Shown here in pieces: positions 1 through 9,055 of a DNA stretch of 64,000 nt (positions within the stretch are counted from its first letter, which is position 1; each line of letters begins with the position of its first letter). The position numbers and the translations under genes are program-made. The DNA comes from Pseudoxanthomonas japonensis. Its GTDB lineage: Bacteria; Pseudomonadota; Gammaproteobacteria; Xanthomonadales; Xanthomonadaceae. Below the pieces are notes generated by a model. It was not told the DNA's origin and searched no databases. It saw only the letters and a program-made list of their open reading frames with translations. The stretch is taken from assembly GCF_010093445.1 (NCBI RefSeq), contig NZ_PDWW01000001.1:62001-126000 (forward strand), given 5' to 3'.

Positions 1-1
1 C

Positions 2-1084
2 CTGGCCGCACCGGGCGCGACGGTGGTGGAGGCCAACGGCCGTCCGCTGACGCCGGCGTTCTTCGGCGGCATCACCGAGATCGGGCTGGAGGAGGTGTCG
101 GGCGAGTCGTCCACCGTCGACGCCTCGGTGACGCTGCAGGACCAGCCGATGCGCCCGGAATTCGACGTGACGCTGGCCTACAACCCGGCCTCGGTGGTGA
201 TCCCGGTGACGCGCGTGGAAGGCATCGGCTTCACCCTGCTGGCCGCCTCGACCGGGGGTTCCTTCATCGCTGGCCAGGGCGGCGTGATGCGGCTGGACGG
301 CAGCGCCGATCCGGTCGGTCCGCGTGCGCTGTTCGTGCGCCTGGGCAGCGGCGGCGCGGAGCTGGCCGGCAAATCGCGTGCAGCGCAGTGGATGCTGCTG
401 GACCAGATGGTGGCCGAGGCGCGTGGCCGCGTGCCGGCGGATTCGCCGCACGCACTACTGACGCCGGCCGGACGCGCGACGCTCGCACGCTATCTCGCCG
501 GCAACGGCCGCATCGTGGTTCAGGTGAACCGTGCCGCCGACATCCGCCAGCTGCTGCGCTGGGCCCAGCGCGAGAACGTGCGCATCGCCATCGCCGGCGG
601 TGCCGAAGGCTGGAAGCTGGCGCCGCAGCTGGCGCAGGCGAAGGTACCGGTGTTCGTGGATGCGCTGGCGGACCTGCCGGCGGACTTCGACCAGATCGGC
701 GCCACGCTGGAGAACGCCGCACGGCTGGACGCCGCCGGTGTGAGCGTCAGCTTCTCGCAGGCCGGCGACGCCTCGCACAACGCACGCAAGATCCGCCAGC
801 TGGCGGGCAATGCGGTGGCCAACGGCCTGCCGTGGGAAGACGGCCTGGCCGGACTGACCCGCGTGCCGGCGGAGACATTTGGCGTGGGCGACCGCGTGGG
901 CACCATCGCACCGGGCAAGCTGGCCGACCTGGTGCTGTGGACCGCCGATCCGCTCGACGTGTCGAGCACCGCGGAGCAGGTGTGGCTGGGCGGGCGCGCG
1001 ATGCCGATGCGTTCGCGCCAGACGGAACTGCGCGACCGCTACCTGCAACCAGCCGGTCCGCTGCCGCGCGCGTATTCGAAATAG
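2..1084 (+). CDS. Amidohydrolase family protein, C-terminal part (cut by window start)
   Basis: The reading frame is open from the first bases of the window to a TAG at 1082-1084, so this is the C-terminal 360 residues of a larger protein. The first visible residues (APGATVVEANGRPLTPAFFGG) resemble the stretch that follows the first beta-strand in imidazolonepropionase-like amidohydrolases. The end (GVGDRVGTIAPGKLADLVLWTADPLD) is the classic metal-dependent hydrolase C-terminus in which the composite beta-sandwich re-forms. The His-x-His metal site would lie upstream or is degenerate, because no HxH is visible in this part. Many Xanthomonadaceae carry such proteins as secreted putative peptidases or amidases. 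The substrate cannot be read from sequence. A GTG near 23 is only an internal codon. Confidence 0.8.
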   Translation: MAAPGATVVEANGRPLTPAFFGGITEIGLEEVSGESSTVDASVTLQDQPMRPEFDVTLAYNPASVVIPVTRVEGIGFTLLAASTGGSFIAGQGGVMRLDGSADPVGPRALFVRLGSGGAELAGKSRAAQWMLLDQMVAEARGRVPADSPHALLTPAGRATLARYLAGNGRIVVQVNRAADIRQLLRWAQRENVRIAIAGGAEGWKLAPQLAQAKVPVFVDALADLPADFDQIGATLENAARLDAAGVSVSFSQAGDASHNARKIRQLAGNAVANGLPWEDGLAGLTRVPAETFGVGDRVGTIAPGKLADLVLWTADPLDVSSTAEQVWLGGRAMPMRSRQTELRDRYLQPAGPLPRAYSK

Positions 1085-1097
1085 GCGCCTGGCGGCA

Positions 1098-2777
1098 TCA
1101 GTTCACGGAGGCGCCTGCGGGCGCCTTCGTGCTGTCGGCGCCATGGCAGGGCGCGTCTTCGGCGACGATGCGGTCGCCACCGGCCCGTTTGGCAACGTAC
1201 ATGGCCTGGTCGGCGCGGGCGATCAGCGTGGACACGGTGTCGCCATGGCGCGCCTGTGCGGCGCCGACGCTGGCGGTGACCTCGACGGCCACGCCGTCGA
1301 CCACCGCGCAATCGTGGCGGATGCGCGCGCCGACTTCCTCGCCGATGCGCATGGCGGCATGCAGTTCCACCCCGGACAGCACCAGCACGAATTCCTCGCC
1401 CCCCAGCCGGCCGAGCTGGTCGCCGTACTGGAACTGCTGGCTGATCACGCGCGTCACCGCACGCAGGCAGGCATCGCCCGTGGCGTGCCCATGGCGGTCG
1501 TTGACCTGCTTGAAGTGGTCGAGGTCGATGAAGAGCAGCGACACCGGAATGCCTTCGCGCTGACGCTCGATCAATGCCCAGTCGAGACGATGCTCGATGG
1601 CGCCGCGGTTGAGCACACCGGTCAGCGCGTCGCGCTCGGCATGCGCCTTGGCGCTGTCGCGCTCGCGGCGGAAGGTCAGCATGCGGTGCGCCAGGCCCAG
1701 GCCCAGTGCCACCGCCGTGAAGGCCAGCCACCACGGAATGCCGTATTCCAGCCACGGCCCTGCCCTTTCGCCATCGCTGAAGCGCAGCGCGCGGATCATG
1801 GTGAAGACGAGCAGCGGCAACCACGACAGCAGCACGATGCTGGCGTGGCGTTCGCCGCGCCACCACGCCACCAGCAGCGTCGCCAGCGTCACCACGTTGG
1901 TCAGCAGGAACAGGCCGTTGGCCACGCTGGGGAACCAGCTGTCGTCGGCCGGCCAGGGCGAGACCAGCAGCACCAGCGTCAGCAGGCAGCCGTACACCCC
2001 GACCAGCCGCATCAGCCAGGCCAGCCGCGGCGCAGCGCGGCGCAGGTTGGCGTAGTCCTGCCACAGGTACACCAGCAGGACGGTGGCGAGGGTGCCGATG
2101 GCCCAGATGCCCTGGGCGCCGAAGTGGCGCAGCAGCGACAGGCCCGGCCACGCGTAGGCCTCGCCGTAGGAGCACAGCACGTACAGCAGTTGCAGCAACA
2201 TGGCGGCGGCATAGAGCAGGTAGACGCGCTCGCGCAGCACCAGCCAGAACAGCAGCACCGCCAGCGCCACGCCCAGCGTCATGCCCACCGCCGGCAGCAA
2301 CAGGCGTACGTGCCAGAGGTCGGCGGCGGCGTAATCGGCGCGGGCCTCGATCGCCACCTGCATCGGATAGCGGGCGCCTTCCACCGTCACCTCGACGGGA
2401 CCATCGCGCGACAGCGGGAATACCAGCGCGCGCCGGCTGAACTGGGGGTCCAGCGTGGGCTGGAACAGATCCTGCGTGCGGGGCATGGCGTCGCCGGGTG
2501 CGCGCACCGTCACGCGGGCGTTGTAGGGGTGATAGACCACGAGCAGCGGGTCGGCGATGCCGGCACGCGGGTACACCCGCCACTGCCCGTTGCCGATCAC
2601 GCGCGCGGACGCGCCGCCGCCTTCGAAGCGACGTTCCGAGAAAAGTCCGGCGCGCTGCCCGGCCTGCTGTTCCAGCGCCGAGGGCTGGAGACGGTCGATC
2701 CGCGCGATGTTCTCCCCCCGCGCAGGCCCCGCCGGCAGCAGGGCCAGCAGCAGGAGCCACCCCCATCGCTGCGTCAT
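1098..2777 (-). CDS. Membrane-bound diguanylate cyclase (7TM-DISM-type sensor + GGDEF)
   Basis: This 559-residue protein has a signal peptide (MTQRWGWLLLLALLPAGPARG), a periplasmic beta-rich region of the 7TMR-DISM extracellular type, about seven hydrophobic helices in the middle, and a C-terminal GGDEF domain (from RDALTGVLNRGA to the end). The catalytic signature is GRLGGEEF, so c-di-GMP synthesis from two GTP is expected. The allosteric I-site RxxD is incomplete: the Asp six residues before GGEEF is present, but the Arg position is Gln (QYGD), so product inhibition is probably weak. I chose the ATG at 2777 because it starts the signal peptide and follows an AAGGGG ribosome site; an upstream ATG at 2834 adds 19 residues with no export character. 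It diverges from degV across two CRP/Clp-like sites. Confidence 0.88.
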   Translation of the reverse strand: MTQRWGWLLLLALLPAGPARGENIARIDRLQPSALEQQAGQRAGLFSERRFEGGGASARVIGNGQWRVYPRAGIADPLLVVYHPYNARVTVRAPGDAMPRTQDLFQPTLDPQFSRRALVFPLSRDGPVEVTVEGARYPMQVAIEARADYAAADLWHVRLLLPAVGMTLGVALAVLLFWLVLRERVYLLYAAAMLLQLLYVLCSYGEAYAWPGLSLLRHFGAQGIWAIGTLATVLLVYLWQDYANLRRAAPRLAWLMRLVGVYGCLLTLVLLVSPWPADDSWFPSVANGLFLLTNVVTLATLLVAWWRGERHASIVLLSWLPLLVFTMIRALRFSDGERAGPWLEYGIPWWLAFTAVALGLGLAHRMLTFRRERDSAKAHAERDALTGVLNRGAIEHRLDWALIERQREGIPVSLLFIDLDHFKQVNDRHGHATGDACLRAVTRVISQQFQYGDQLGRLGGEEFVLVLSGVELHAAMRIGEEVGARIRHDCAVVDGVAVEVTASVGAAQARHGDTVSTLIARADQAMYVAKRAGGDRIVAEDAPCHGADSTKAPAGASVN

Positions 2778-2847
2778 GTTGCCCCTTGCTTGAGGGGTGA
2801 AGTGTCGGGCCGGCCCCGGGGCAGGACAAGCCATCGACGGCCATATA

Positions 2848-2863
2848 TGTGACTCATGTCACG
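2848..2863. promoter_or_regulatory. Predicted CRP/Clp-type operator I
   Basis: The bases TGTGA-N6-TCACG form a near-perfect CRP-family palindrome (consensus TGTGA-N6-TCACA). Its centre lies about 78 bp before the diguanylate cyclase start and about 187 bp before degV. In Xanthomonadaceae the CRP homologue Clp uses this motif and is released from DNA by c-di-GMP (established knowledge). Binding here is inferred from the motif alone. Confidence 0.5.
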
Positions 2864-2936
2864 CTAATTTTGGACGCTCACCCCACCAGGAACCGGACGC
2901 AGACCGCGCTTTGGCCGCACGCGGCTCGCCCGGAAA

Positions 2937-2952
2937 AGTGACACAACTCACA
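2937..2952. promoter_or_regulatory. Predicted CRP/Clp-type operator II
   Basis: AGTGA-N6-TCACA matches the CRP-family palindrome at all but the first base. It lies in the same divergent spacer as operator I, 89 bp away centre to centre, and about 97 bp before degV. A second inverted repeat (GACGA-CTTG-TCGTC, 2969-2982) follows it. No convincing -35/-10 pair could be assigned. Confidence 0.5.
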
Positions 2953-3041
2953 CTTCACGCGTTTACGCGACGACTTGTCGTCTGTTGTCCGCTAGTTTTG
3001 CGGAGATAAGTACAAATGCGACGAATGCCGGGAGGGGCTAG

Positions 3042-3989
3042 ATGCGCATTGGGATAGTCGTCGATTCGGCGTGCGACCTGCCGCTGGAGTACCTGGAACA
3101 ACACAACATCGTGATCCTGCCGATCACGGTGCGCATCGGCGAAGCCGTGCTCGCGGACCATCGCGACGAGCAGGCGACGCTGAGCTTCCTGCACGCGCAC
3201 GTGGCCGAGCGCGGCCACGAGGCGGAAACCACGCCGTTCACCGTCAACCAGATCCGCGACCTGTTCCTGGGCCGCCTGGTGATCGACTACGACCACGTCT
3301 TCTGCATGACGATCACCAAGACGCGCTCGCCGATCCACGAGAACGCGATGCAGGCCAGCTTCGCCATCCTCAACGATTACAAGCCGGTGCGTCAGGCCGC
3401 GGGCCACAACTCGCCGTTCGCGCTGCGCGTGATCGACACGCAGAACCTCTTCGCCGCGCAGGGCATCACCGCGGTGGAGGCGGTGCGCATGCGCGACGCC
3501 GGCGCCAGCGTGCAGCAGATCCGCGTGCGCCTGGAGGAACTGGCCAACAACACGCACGGCTACATGATCCCGCGCGACCTGTATTACCTGCGCAACCGCG
3601 CGCGCACCAAGGGCGACCGCAGCGTCGGCCTGCTCAGCGCCGCGCTGGGCAGCGCGCTTGACATCAAGCCGGTGCTGTACGGCCACGCCGGCAACACCGA
3701 GCCCGTCGCCAAGATCAAGGGCTTCGAGAACGCGGTGGAACAGATGTTCAAGTTCGCCGGCAACCGGGTGATGGCCGGCCTGATGACGCCGACCCTGTGC
3801 CTGAGCTACGGCGGCGAACTGTCGGAACTGCGCGCCCTGCCCGGCTACCAGCGCCTGCGCGACATCTGCGACAACAACAAGGTCGAGGTGTTCGAAAGCG
3901 TGATGAGCCTGACCGGCATGGTCAATGTCGGCAAGGGCGCCGTGGTCGCCGCCTTCGCCGCGCCGCCGGCGCCCTTCAAGGTGGCATAA
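3042..3989 (+). CDS. DegV family (fatty-acid-binding fold) protein
   Basis: The 315-residue product starts MRIGIVVDSACDLPLEYLEQHNIVILPITV, the standard DegV opening (VDSacDLP, then PL-x-V). It continues with the first-domain stretch on a short-chain scaffold and a second domain containing SYGGELSELRALPGY. DegV proteins bind a fatty acyl chain; in Firmicutes they act as FakB subunits feeding a fatty-acid kinase. No FakA partner is visible in the window, so its role here is unknown. A strong ribosome site, GGGAGGGG, ends 5 bases before the ATG. Length is typical for the family. The promoter region is shared with the diguanylate cyclase. Confidence 0.85.
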   Translation: MRIGIVVDSACDLPLEYLEQHNIVILPITVRIGEAVLADHRDEQATLSFLHAHVAERGHEAETTPFTVNQIRDLFLGRLVIDYDHVFCMTITKTRSPIHENAMQASFAILNDYKPVRQAAGHNSPFALRVIDTQNLFAAQGITAVEAVRMRDAGASVQQIRVRLEELANNTHGYMIPRDLYYLRNRARTKGDRSVGLLSAALGSALDIKPVLYGHAGNTEPVAKIKGFENAVEQMFKFAGNRVMAGLMTPTLCLSYGGELSELRALPGYQRLRDICDNNKVEVFESVMSLTGMVNVGKGAVVAAFAAPPAPFKVA

Positions 3990-4045
3990 CGGCGGGCTAA
4001 CGCGTCTTGCACGACGCTATGCCCCACGTTTCCACCGGGGGTGCC

Positions 4046-4390
4046 ATGGCCGTCCGTTACTACATCAGCCTGCCGGATCCCGGCCGCGCGCGCGGCGGCG
4101 ATCCGGCTTTCAGTTTCGATGCGCATGGCGCGGAGGAATTCGCCGCCCAGTTGCAACAGGCGTTGCGCACCCGCCACCTGTTCGACCGCTGGCGTGCGCG
4201 GCAGGAAGAACCCGATGAAGTCGATCCCGGCCTCGGCGTGGTGGACGAAGGCGCCACGGTCCGTGGCCAGCAGGACGACCTGAGCATCCTGCTGGTGGCG
4301 ACCTCGTCGATACCGGGCCACGTGCTCAAGCATCGCCTGCGCCTGCTGGCGGGAAGTGCATGGGAACTGCGCGATGTCTCGGCCGCGTGA
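4046..4390 (+). CDS. Small uncharacterised protein
   Basis: A 114-residue protein that I do not recognise. It opens MAVRYYISLPDPGRARGGDPAF, has a helical middle rich in Gln, Arg and Ala, and ends with a predicted beta segment (DLSILLVATSSIPGH). There is no signal peptide or membrane helix, so it is probably cytoplasmic. I prefer the ATG at 4046, behind a GGGGG run about five bases upstream, over an ATG at 4007 in the same frame that would add 13 residues and begin 17 bases after the degV stop. It is followed closely by the PP-loop gene on the same strand, so a shared transcript is likely. Confidence 0.55.
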   Translation: MAVRYYISLPDPGRARGGDPAFSFDAHGAEEFAAQLQQALRTRHLFDRWRARQEEPDEVDPGLGVVDEGATVRGQQDDLSILLVATSSIPGHVLKHRLRLLAGSAWELRDVSAA

Positions 4391-4423
4391 TCCGCGGCAT
4401 CGGCACGGCATCGCGACGGCCTG

Positions 4424-5113
4424 ATGACGGAACGCCTTCCCGTCCTGCTCGCCTGGAGCGGCGGCAAGGATGCCGCATGGACGCTGCACACCCTGCGCCG
4501 GCGCGATGACGTCCAGGTGGTCGGCCTGCTGACCACGATCACCCGCGAGTACGATCGCGTGTCCATGCAGGGAATACGCCGCACGGTGCTGCACGCCCAG
4601 GCGCAGGCGACCGGCCTGCCCCTGATCGAGGCGACGATTCCCGCAAACTGCATCAACGACGACTACGAGCGGGCGATGGCGGCCGCGCTGGCGGACGCCG
4701 CCCGCCGCTGGCCGACGCTGCGCACGGTCGCGTTCGGCGACCTGTTCCTGGACGACATCCGCGCCTACCGGGTGCGGAACCTGGCGAAGATCGGCTGGGA
4801 CGTGATGACGCCGCTGTTCGGTGCGGATACCGGCGTACTGGCGCGGGAGATGATCGCTGGCGGGCTTCGTGCCCGGCTGTGCTGCGTGGATACGCAGCAA
4901 CTCGACATCGCGTTCGGCGGCCGCGCCTTCGACGAGACGCTGTTGCGCGATCTGCCCGCGGAGGTCGATCCCTGCGGCGAGAACGGCGAGTTCCACACCT
5001 GCGTCTCGGCCGGCCCGATGTTCGACGCGCCGCTTGCGCTGCTACAGGGCGACACCGGACTGCGCGATGGGCGCTTCGCGTTCACCGACTTCGAGCTTGC
5101 GGATGCCTCGTAG
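4424..5113 (+). CDS. PP-loop ATPase of the DUF71/diphthine-ammonia-ligase type
   Basis: This 229-residue protein carries the PP-loop SGGKD near residue 13 (LAWSGGKDAAWTLH), which binds the ATP pyrophosphate, and the C-terminal family signature DPCGENGEFHT. This is the adenine-nucleotide alpha-hydrolase fold seen in Dph6 (diphthamide synthesis, eukaryotes and archaea). Bacteria lack diphthamide, so the bacterial members must act on another substrate; some neighbour B12 transport genes, none of which are seen here. The stop codon TAG (5111-5113) coincides with the first three bases of the tandem repeat that follows, so the 3' end may have been reshaped by the repeat. Confidence 0.82.
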   Translation: MTERLPVLLAWSGGKDAAWTLHTLRRRDDVQVVGLLTTITREYDRVSMQGIRRTVLHAQAQATGLPLIEATIPANCINDDYERAMAAALADAARRWPTLRTVAFGDLFLDDIRAYRVRNLAKIGWDVMTPLFGADTGVLAREMIAGGLRARLCCVDTQQLDIAFGGRAFDETLLRDLPAEVDPCGENGEFHTCVSAGPMFDAPLALLQGDTGLRDGRFAFTDFELADAS

Positions 5114-5490
5114 GGTGGGCCTCGGCCCACCATCGCCATCCCGCACACACCGACGGCCAGGACGGCGGGCTTGAGCCTGCCCTACGCGCTCCAATGCCTT
5201 CGCGTGATGCGCGATGTACGCCACCCGCTTTTCCGTAGGGTGGGCCTTGGCCCACCATCGCCATCCCGCATACACCGACGACCAGGACGGCGGGCTTGAG
5301 CCCGCCCTACGCGCTCGAATGCCTTCGCGTGATGCGCGATGTCCTCGCCACCCGCTTCCGTAGGGTGGGCCTCGGCCCACCATCGCCATCCCGCATACAC
5401 CGACGACCATGACGGCGGGTTTGCCCCCCTACGTGGTCAATGCTTTCGCGTGGTGCGCGATGTGTTCACCGATGAAGCTGGCGATGAAGT
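5111..5490. repeat. Three-copy 125-bp tandem repeat with paired hairpins and fghA-tail copies
   Basis: Units begin with TAGGGTGGGC at 5111, 5236 and 5361, an exact 125-base spacing. Each unit has a 71-74 bp core bounded by TAGGG and CCCTA (5111-5184, 5236-5309, 5361-5431). The core contains two hairpins, GGTGGGCC/GGCCCACC and GGCGGGCT/AGCCCGCC, like a REP doublet. Cores 1 and 2 are followed by about 50 bases, of which the first 30 or so match the end of fghA. After core 3 the same stretch is the real fghA coding end. Both flanking genes take their TAG stop from a core end (5111-5113 for the upstream gene, 5429-5431 on the minus strand for fghA). The region between the two genes (5114-5428) contains nothing else. 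Confidence 0.9.
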
Positions 5491-6265
5491 AGTAGCTGTG
5501 GTCGTAGCCGGGCTGCAGGCGCAGCGTCAGCGGATGGCCTGCAGCGTCGGCTGCAGCCTGCAACAGCGTCGGCTTCAGCTGCGTTTGCAGGAACTCGTCC
5601 GCATCGCCCTGGTCGACCAGCAACGGCAACCGTTCGGAGGCATTACGGATCAGTTCGACGGCGTCGTACTGCTTCCAGGCTTCGCGATCGTCGCCGAGAT
5701 AGGCGCCGAATGCTTTCTCGCCCCACGGCACCTGCGATGGCGCCACGATCGGCGAAAACGCCGAGACGCTGCGGTAGCGACCGGGATTCTTCAGCGCGAT
5801 CGTCAGCGCGCCGTGCCCGCCCATCGAGTGTCCGCTGATGCCTCGCGCATCGGTCACGGGGAAATTCGCTTCGATCAGCGCCGGCAGTTCGTCGACGAGG
5901 TAGTCGTACATGCGGTAGTGCGCCGCCCACGGTGCCTGCGTGGCGTTGACATAGAAGCCAGCCCCCTTGCCCAGGTCGTAGCCGTCGGCATCGGCGACAT
6001 CATCGCCGCGCGGACTGGTATCCGGGGCGACCAGGATCACGCCGTGCTCGGCGGCGTAGCGCTGCGCGCCGGCCTTGGTGATGAAGTTCTGTTCCGTGCA
6101 GGTCAGGCCGGAGAGCCAGTACAGCACCGGCAGCTTCTGCGTTGCAGCTTGCGGCGGCAGATAGACGGCGAACCGCATGGTGCAGCCGAGGCTGCTGGAT
6201 GCGTGTTCGTGGACGTCCTGCCAGCCGCCATGCATGGCGCGGTGTTCGATGCGTTGTAGTGTCAT
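5429..6265 (-). CDS. fghA: S-formylglutathione hydrolase
   Basis: This 278-residue esterase-D family enzyme hydrolyses S-formylglutathione to formate and glutathione, the last step of glutathione-dependent formaldehyde detoxification. The catalytic triad can be read by comparison with human esterase D: Ser147 in GHSMGG, Asp223 in DQGDADEFL and His256 in GYDHSYYF. The family C-terminal HHAK is also present ([11 protein letters not shown]). I chose the ATG at 6265 because it begins the conserved [16 protein letters not shown]; the frame runs further upstream only through repeat DNA. It lies downstream of adhC, separated by 178 bp of hairpin repeats. Its last 30 or so bases are copied in the tandem repeat beyond its stop. 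Confidence 0.96.
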   Translation of the reverse strand: MTLQRIEHRAMHGGWQDVHEHASSSLGCTMRFAVYLPPQAATQKLPVLYWLSGLTCTEQNFITKAGAQRYAAEHGVILVAPDTSPRGDDVADADGYDLGKGAGFYVNATQAPWAAHYRMYDYLVDELPALIEANFPVTDARGISGHSMGGHGALTIALKNPGRYRSVSAFSPIVAPSQVPWGEKAFGAYLGDDREAWKQYDAVELIRNASERLPLLVDQGDADEFLQTQLKPTLLQAAADAAGHPLTLRLQPGYDHSYYFIASFIGEHIAHHAKALTT

Positions 6266-6281
6266 GGTGATTCCCGTGTTC

Positions 6282-6431
6282 CCTTCTCCCGCCGAGAAGG
6301 TGGCGCGAAGCGCCGGATGAGGGTTCGGCGAAATAGGGAGGGCTACTCGATGCGAAACGCTGCAGGAAGCGCGGCGTCCGACCATCGGGATGTCGCCGCA
6401 CCCTCACCCCAACCCATCTCCCGGGGGGAGA
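6282..6431. repeat. Inverted pair of short hairpin repeats between adhC and fghA
   Basis: The left element has a 7-bp stem CCTTCTC/GAGAAGG (6282-6300), a 5-bp stem GGCGC/GCGCC (6302-6314) and ends GGATGAGGG. The right element starts ACCCTCACCCC and ends with the stem TCTCCC/GGGAGA (6417-6431). The outer features are complementary in orientation, so the two look like inverted copies of one intergenic repeat. They fill most of the 178-bp spacer inside the frm gene set and could attenuate or stabilise the mRNA. Confidence 0.65.
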
Positions 6432-6443
6432 GGGGCTCGAGCG

Positions 6444-7857
<1,414 letters not shown>

Positions 7858-7872
7858 GCCGTCGGGACCAGG

Positions 7873-7891
7873 ATAGTGGGGGGCAGTATAT
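7873..7891. promoter_or_regulatory. Predicted FrmR operator
   Basis: Read on the minus strand this is ATATACTG-CCCCCC-ACTAT. A/T-rich arms flank a six-C core, the architecture known for FrmR, RcnR and CsoR operators. It lies 16-34 bp before the frmR start codon, where a repressor would block its own promoter. Binding is inferred. Confidence 0.6.
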
Positions 7892-8023
7892 TGGCGTTGC
7901 ACCGCCGAAGCAAAATCGGGGCATCGCATCGGCCATCGTCGACGGTGCCCGCCCGTGCACTCGCGCCGCAACGCAGAGCTCTCATGATGGGTCCTGCACC
8001 CGTCAGGAGGCGGAGTCGCGCGC

Positions 8024-8959
8024 GTGGCGCACCCGTGGCTTGGCCGCGCGGATGAGACACTGACGCCCGTGAGCAGACGCCCGCCCAGCATCGACGGACT
8101 CGCCGCCAGCACCTTGCAGCTCCCGCCGGGGGCATGGACGACGGTGCTGGACTGTCTGTGCGCGCGGTTTCCCGCCGTGCCCCGCGCGCAATGGATCGAG
8201 CGGATGGCGCGCGGGCGCGTGCTGGACGACGCCGGCACACCGGTGGCGCCGGATACCGGATACCGCGTCGGCGTCGAGATCCATTACTACCGCGAAGTGG
8301 CACAGGAGCCGACGATCCCGTTCGACGAGGGCGTCGTGCATGCCGACGCCCATGTGCTGGTGGCCGACAAGCCCCACTTCCTTCCGGTAACGCCCGCCGG
8401 CCCCCACGTCCATGAAACCCTGCTGGCACGCCTGATCCGTCGTACCGGCAACCCCGCGTTGACGCCGCTGCACCGCATCGATCGCGATACGGCGGGGCTC
8501 GTACTGTTCTCGACCAATCCGGACAGCCGCGCACGCTACCAGGCACTGTTCCGTGAGCGGAGGATCGAAAAGTCGTACGAGGCGATCGCGCCGCCGTTGC
8601 CGGACCTTGCGTTTCCGTACACGCATGCCAGCCGCGTGGTCGCTGGCGAACCGTTTTTCCGGATGCAGGAAATGCCCGGACCGGCGAACAGCGAGACACG
8701 GATCGATGTCATCGCGCGCCAAGAGGGACGCTGGCACTACGCGCTCACGCCGGTCACTGGACGGAAACACCAACTGCGCGTGCACATGGCCGCGCTGGGT
8801 GCACCGATCGCCAACGACCCGATCTATCCAGCAGCGCGGCACCGCGCCGCAGGCGACTACTCGGCCCCGCTCCAACTGCTCGCCAGGACGCTCAGGTTCA
8901 TCGACCCCCTCGACGGCACCGAGCGAAACTTCTCGAGCGACTTCCATCTGCGGACGTAG
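8024..8959 (+). CDS. RluA-family pseudouridine synthase
   Basis: A 311-residue protein that isomerises uridine to pseudouridine in rRNA or tRNA. The catalytic motif is HRIDRDTAGL, with the nucleophile Asp153. Other family elements are DKPHFLPVTP (motif I), GRKHQLRVHMAALGAPIANDPIY (motif III) and a short N-terminal segment in place of a full S4 domain. The GTG at 8024 has a GGAG site eight bases upstream (AGGAGG also nearby); a GTG at 8069 is the alternative. The target nucleotide cannot be told from sequence. The gene converges on the TonB receptor with a shared hairpin between. Confidence 0.86.
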   Translation: MAHPWLGRADETLTPVSRRPPSIDGLAASTLQLPPGAWTTVLDCLCARFPAVPRAQWIERMARGRVLDDAGTPVAPDTGYRVGVEIHYYREVAQEPTIPFDEGVVHADAHVLVADKPHFLPVTPAGPHVHETLLARLIRRTGNPALTPLHRIDRDTAGLVLFSTNPDSRARYQALFRERRIEKSYEAIAPPLPDLAFPYTHASRVVAGEPFFRMQEMPGPANSETRIDVIARQEGRWHYALTPVTGRKHQLRVHMAALGAPIANDPIYPAARHRAAGDYSAPLQLLARTLRFIDPLDGTERNFSSDFHLRT

Positions 8960-9010
8960 AGGGTGTGGCACTCGACCCCTTTGCCTGCAACAGCGGACGA
9001 TCCAGACGAG

Positions 9011-9034
9011 GAAGGGCCCCTTCCGGGGCCCTTC
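9011..9034. terminator. Bidirectional hairpin between convergent genes
   Basis: A perfect 10-bp stem GAAGGGCCCC/GGGGCCCTTC with a TTCC loop lies between the pseudouridine synthase stop (8959) and the TonB receptor stop (9056). There is no U-tract on either strand, so termination strength is uncertain. Confidence 0.6.
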
Positions 9035-9055
9035 CGATAGCAGCCTCGATGAGGA

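Noticed and set aside
879-2852. Long plus-strand open frame (657 codons) opposite the diguanylate cyclase
   Set aside because: It is rich in Gln, His, Arg and Ala with no domain, and the minus strand carries a full GGDEF protein. High GC produces such mirror frames.
4424-5113. Diphthamide synthesis enzyme
   Set aside because: Bacteria do not make diphthamide; only the PP-loop fold is supported.
5111-5490. CRISPR array
   Set aside because: The repeat unit is 125 bp with no variable spacers, and the copies contain two hairpins and gene-tail sequence. No cas gene is nearby.
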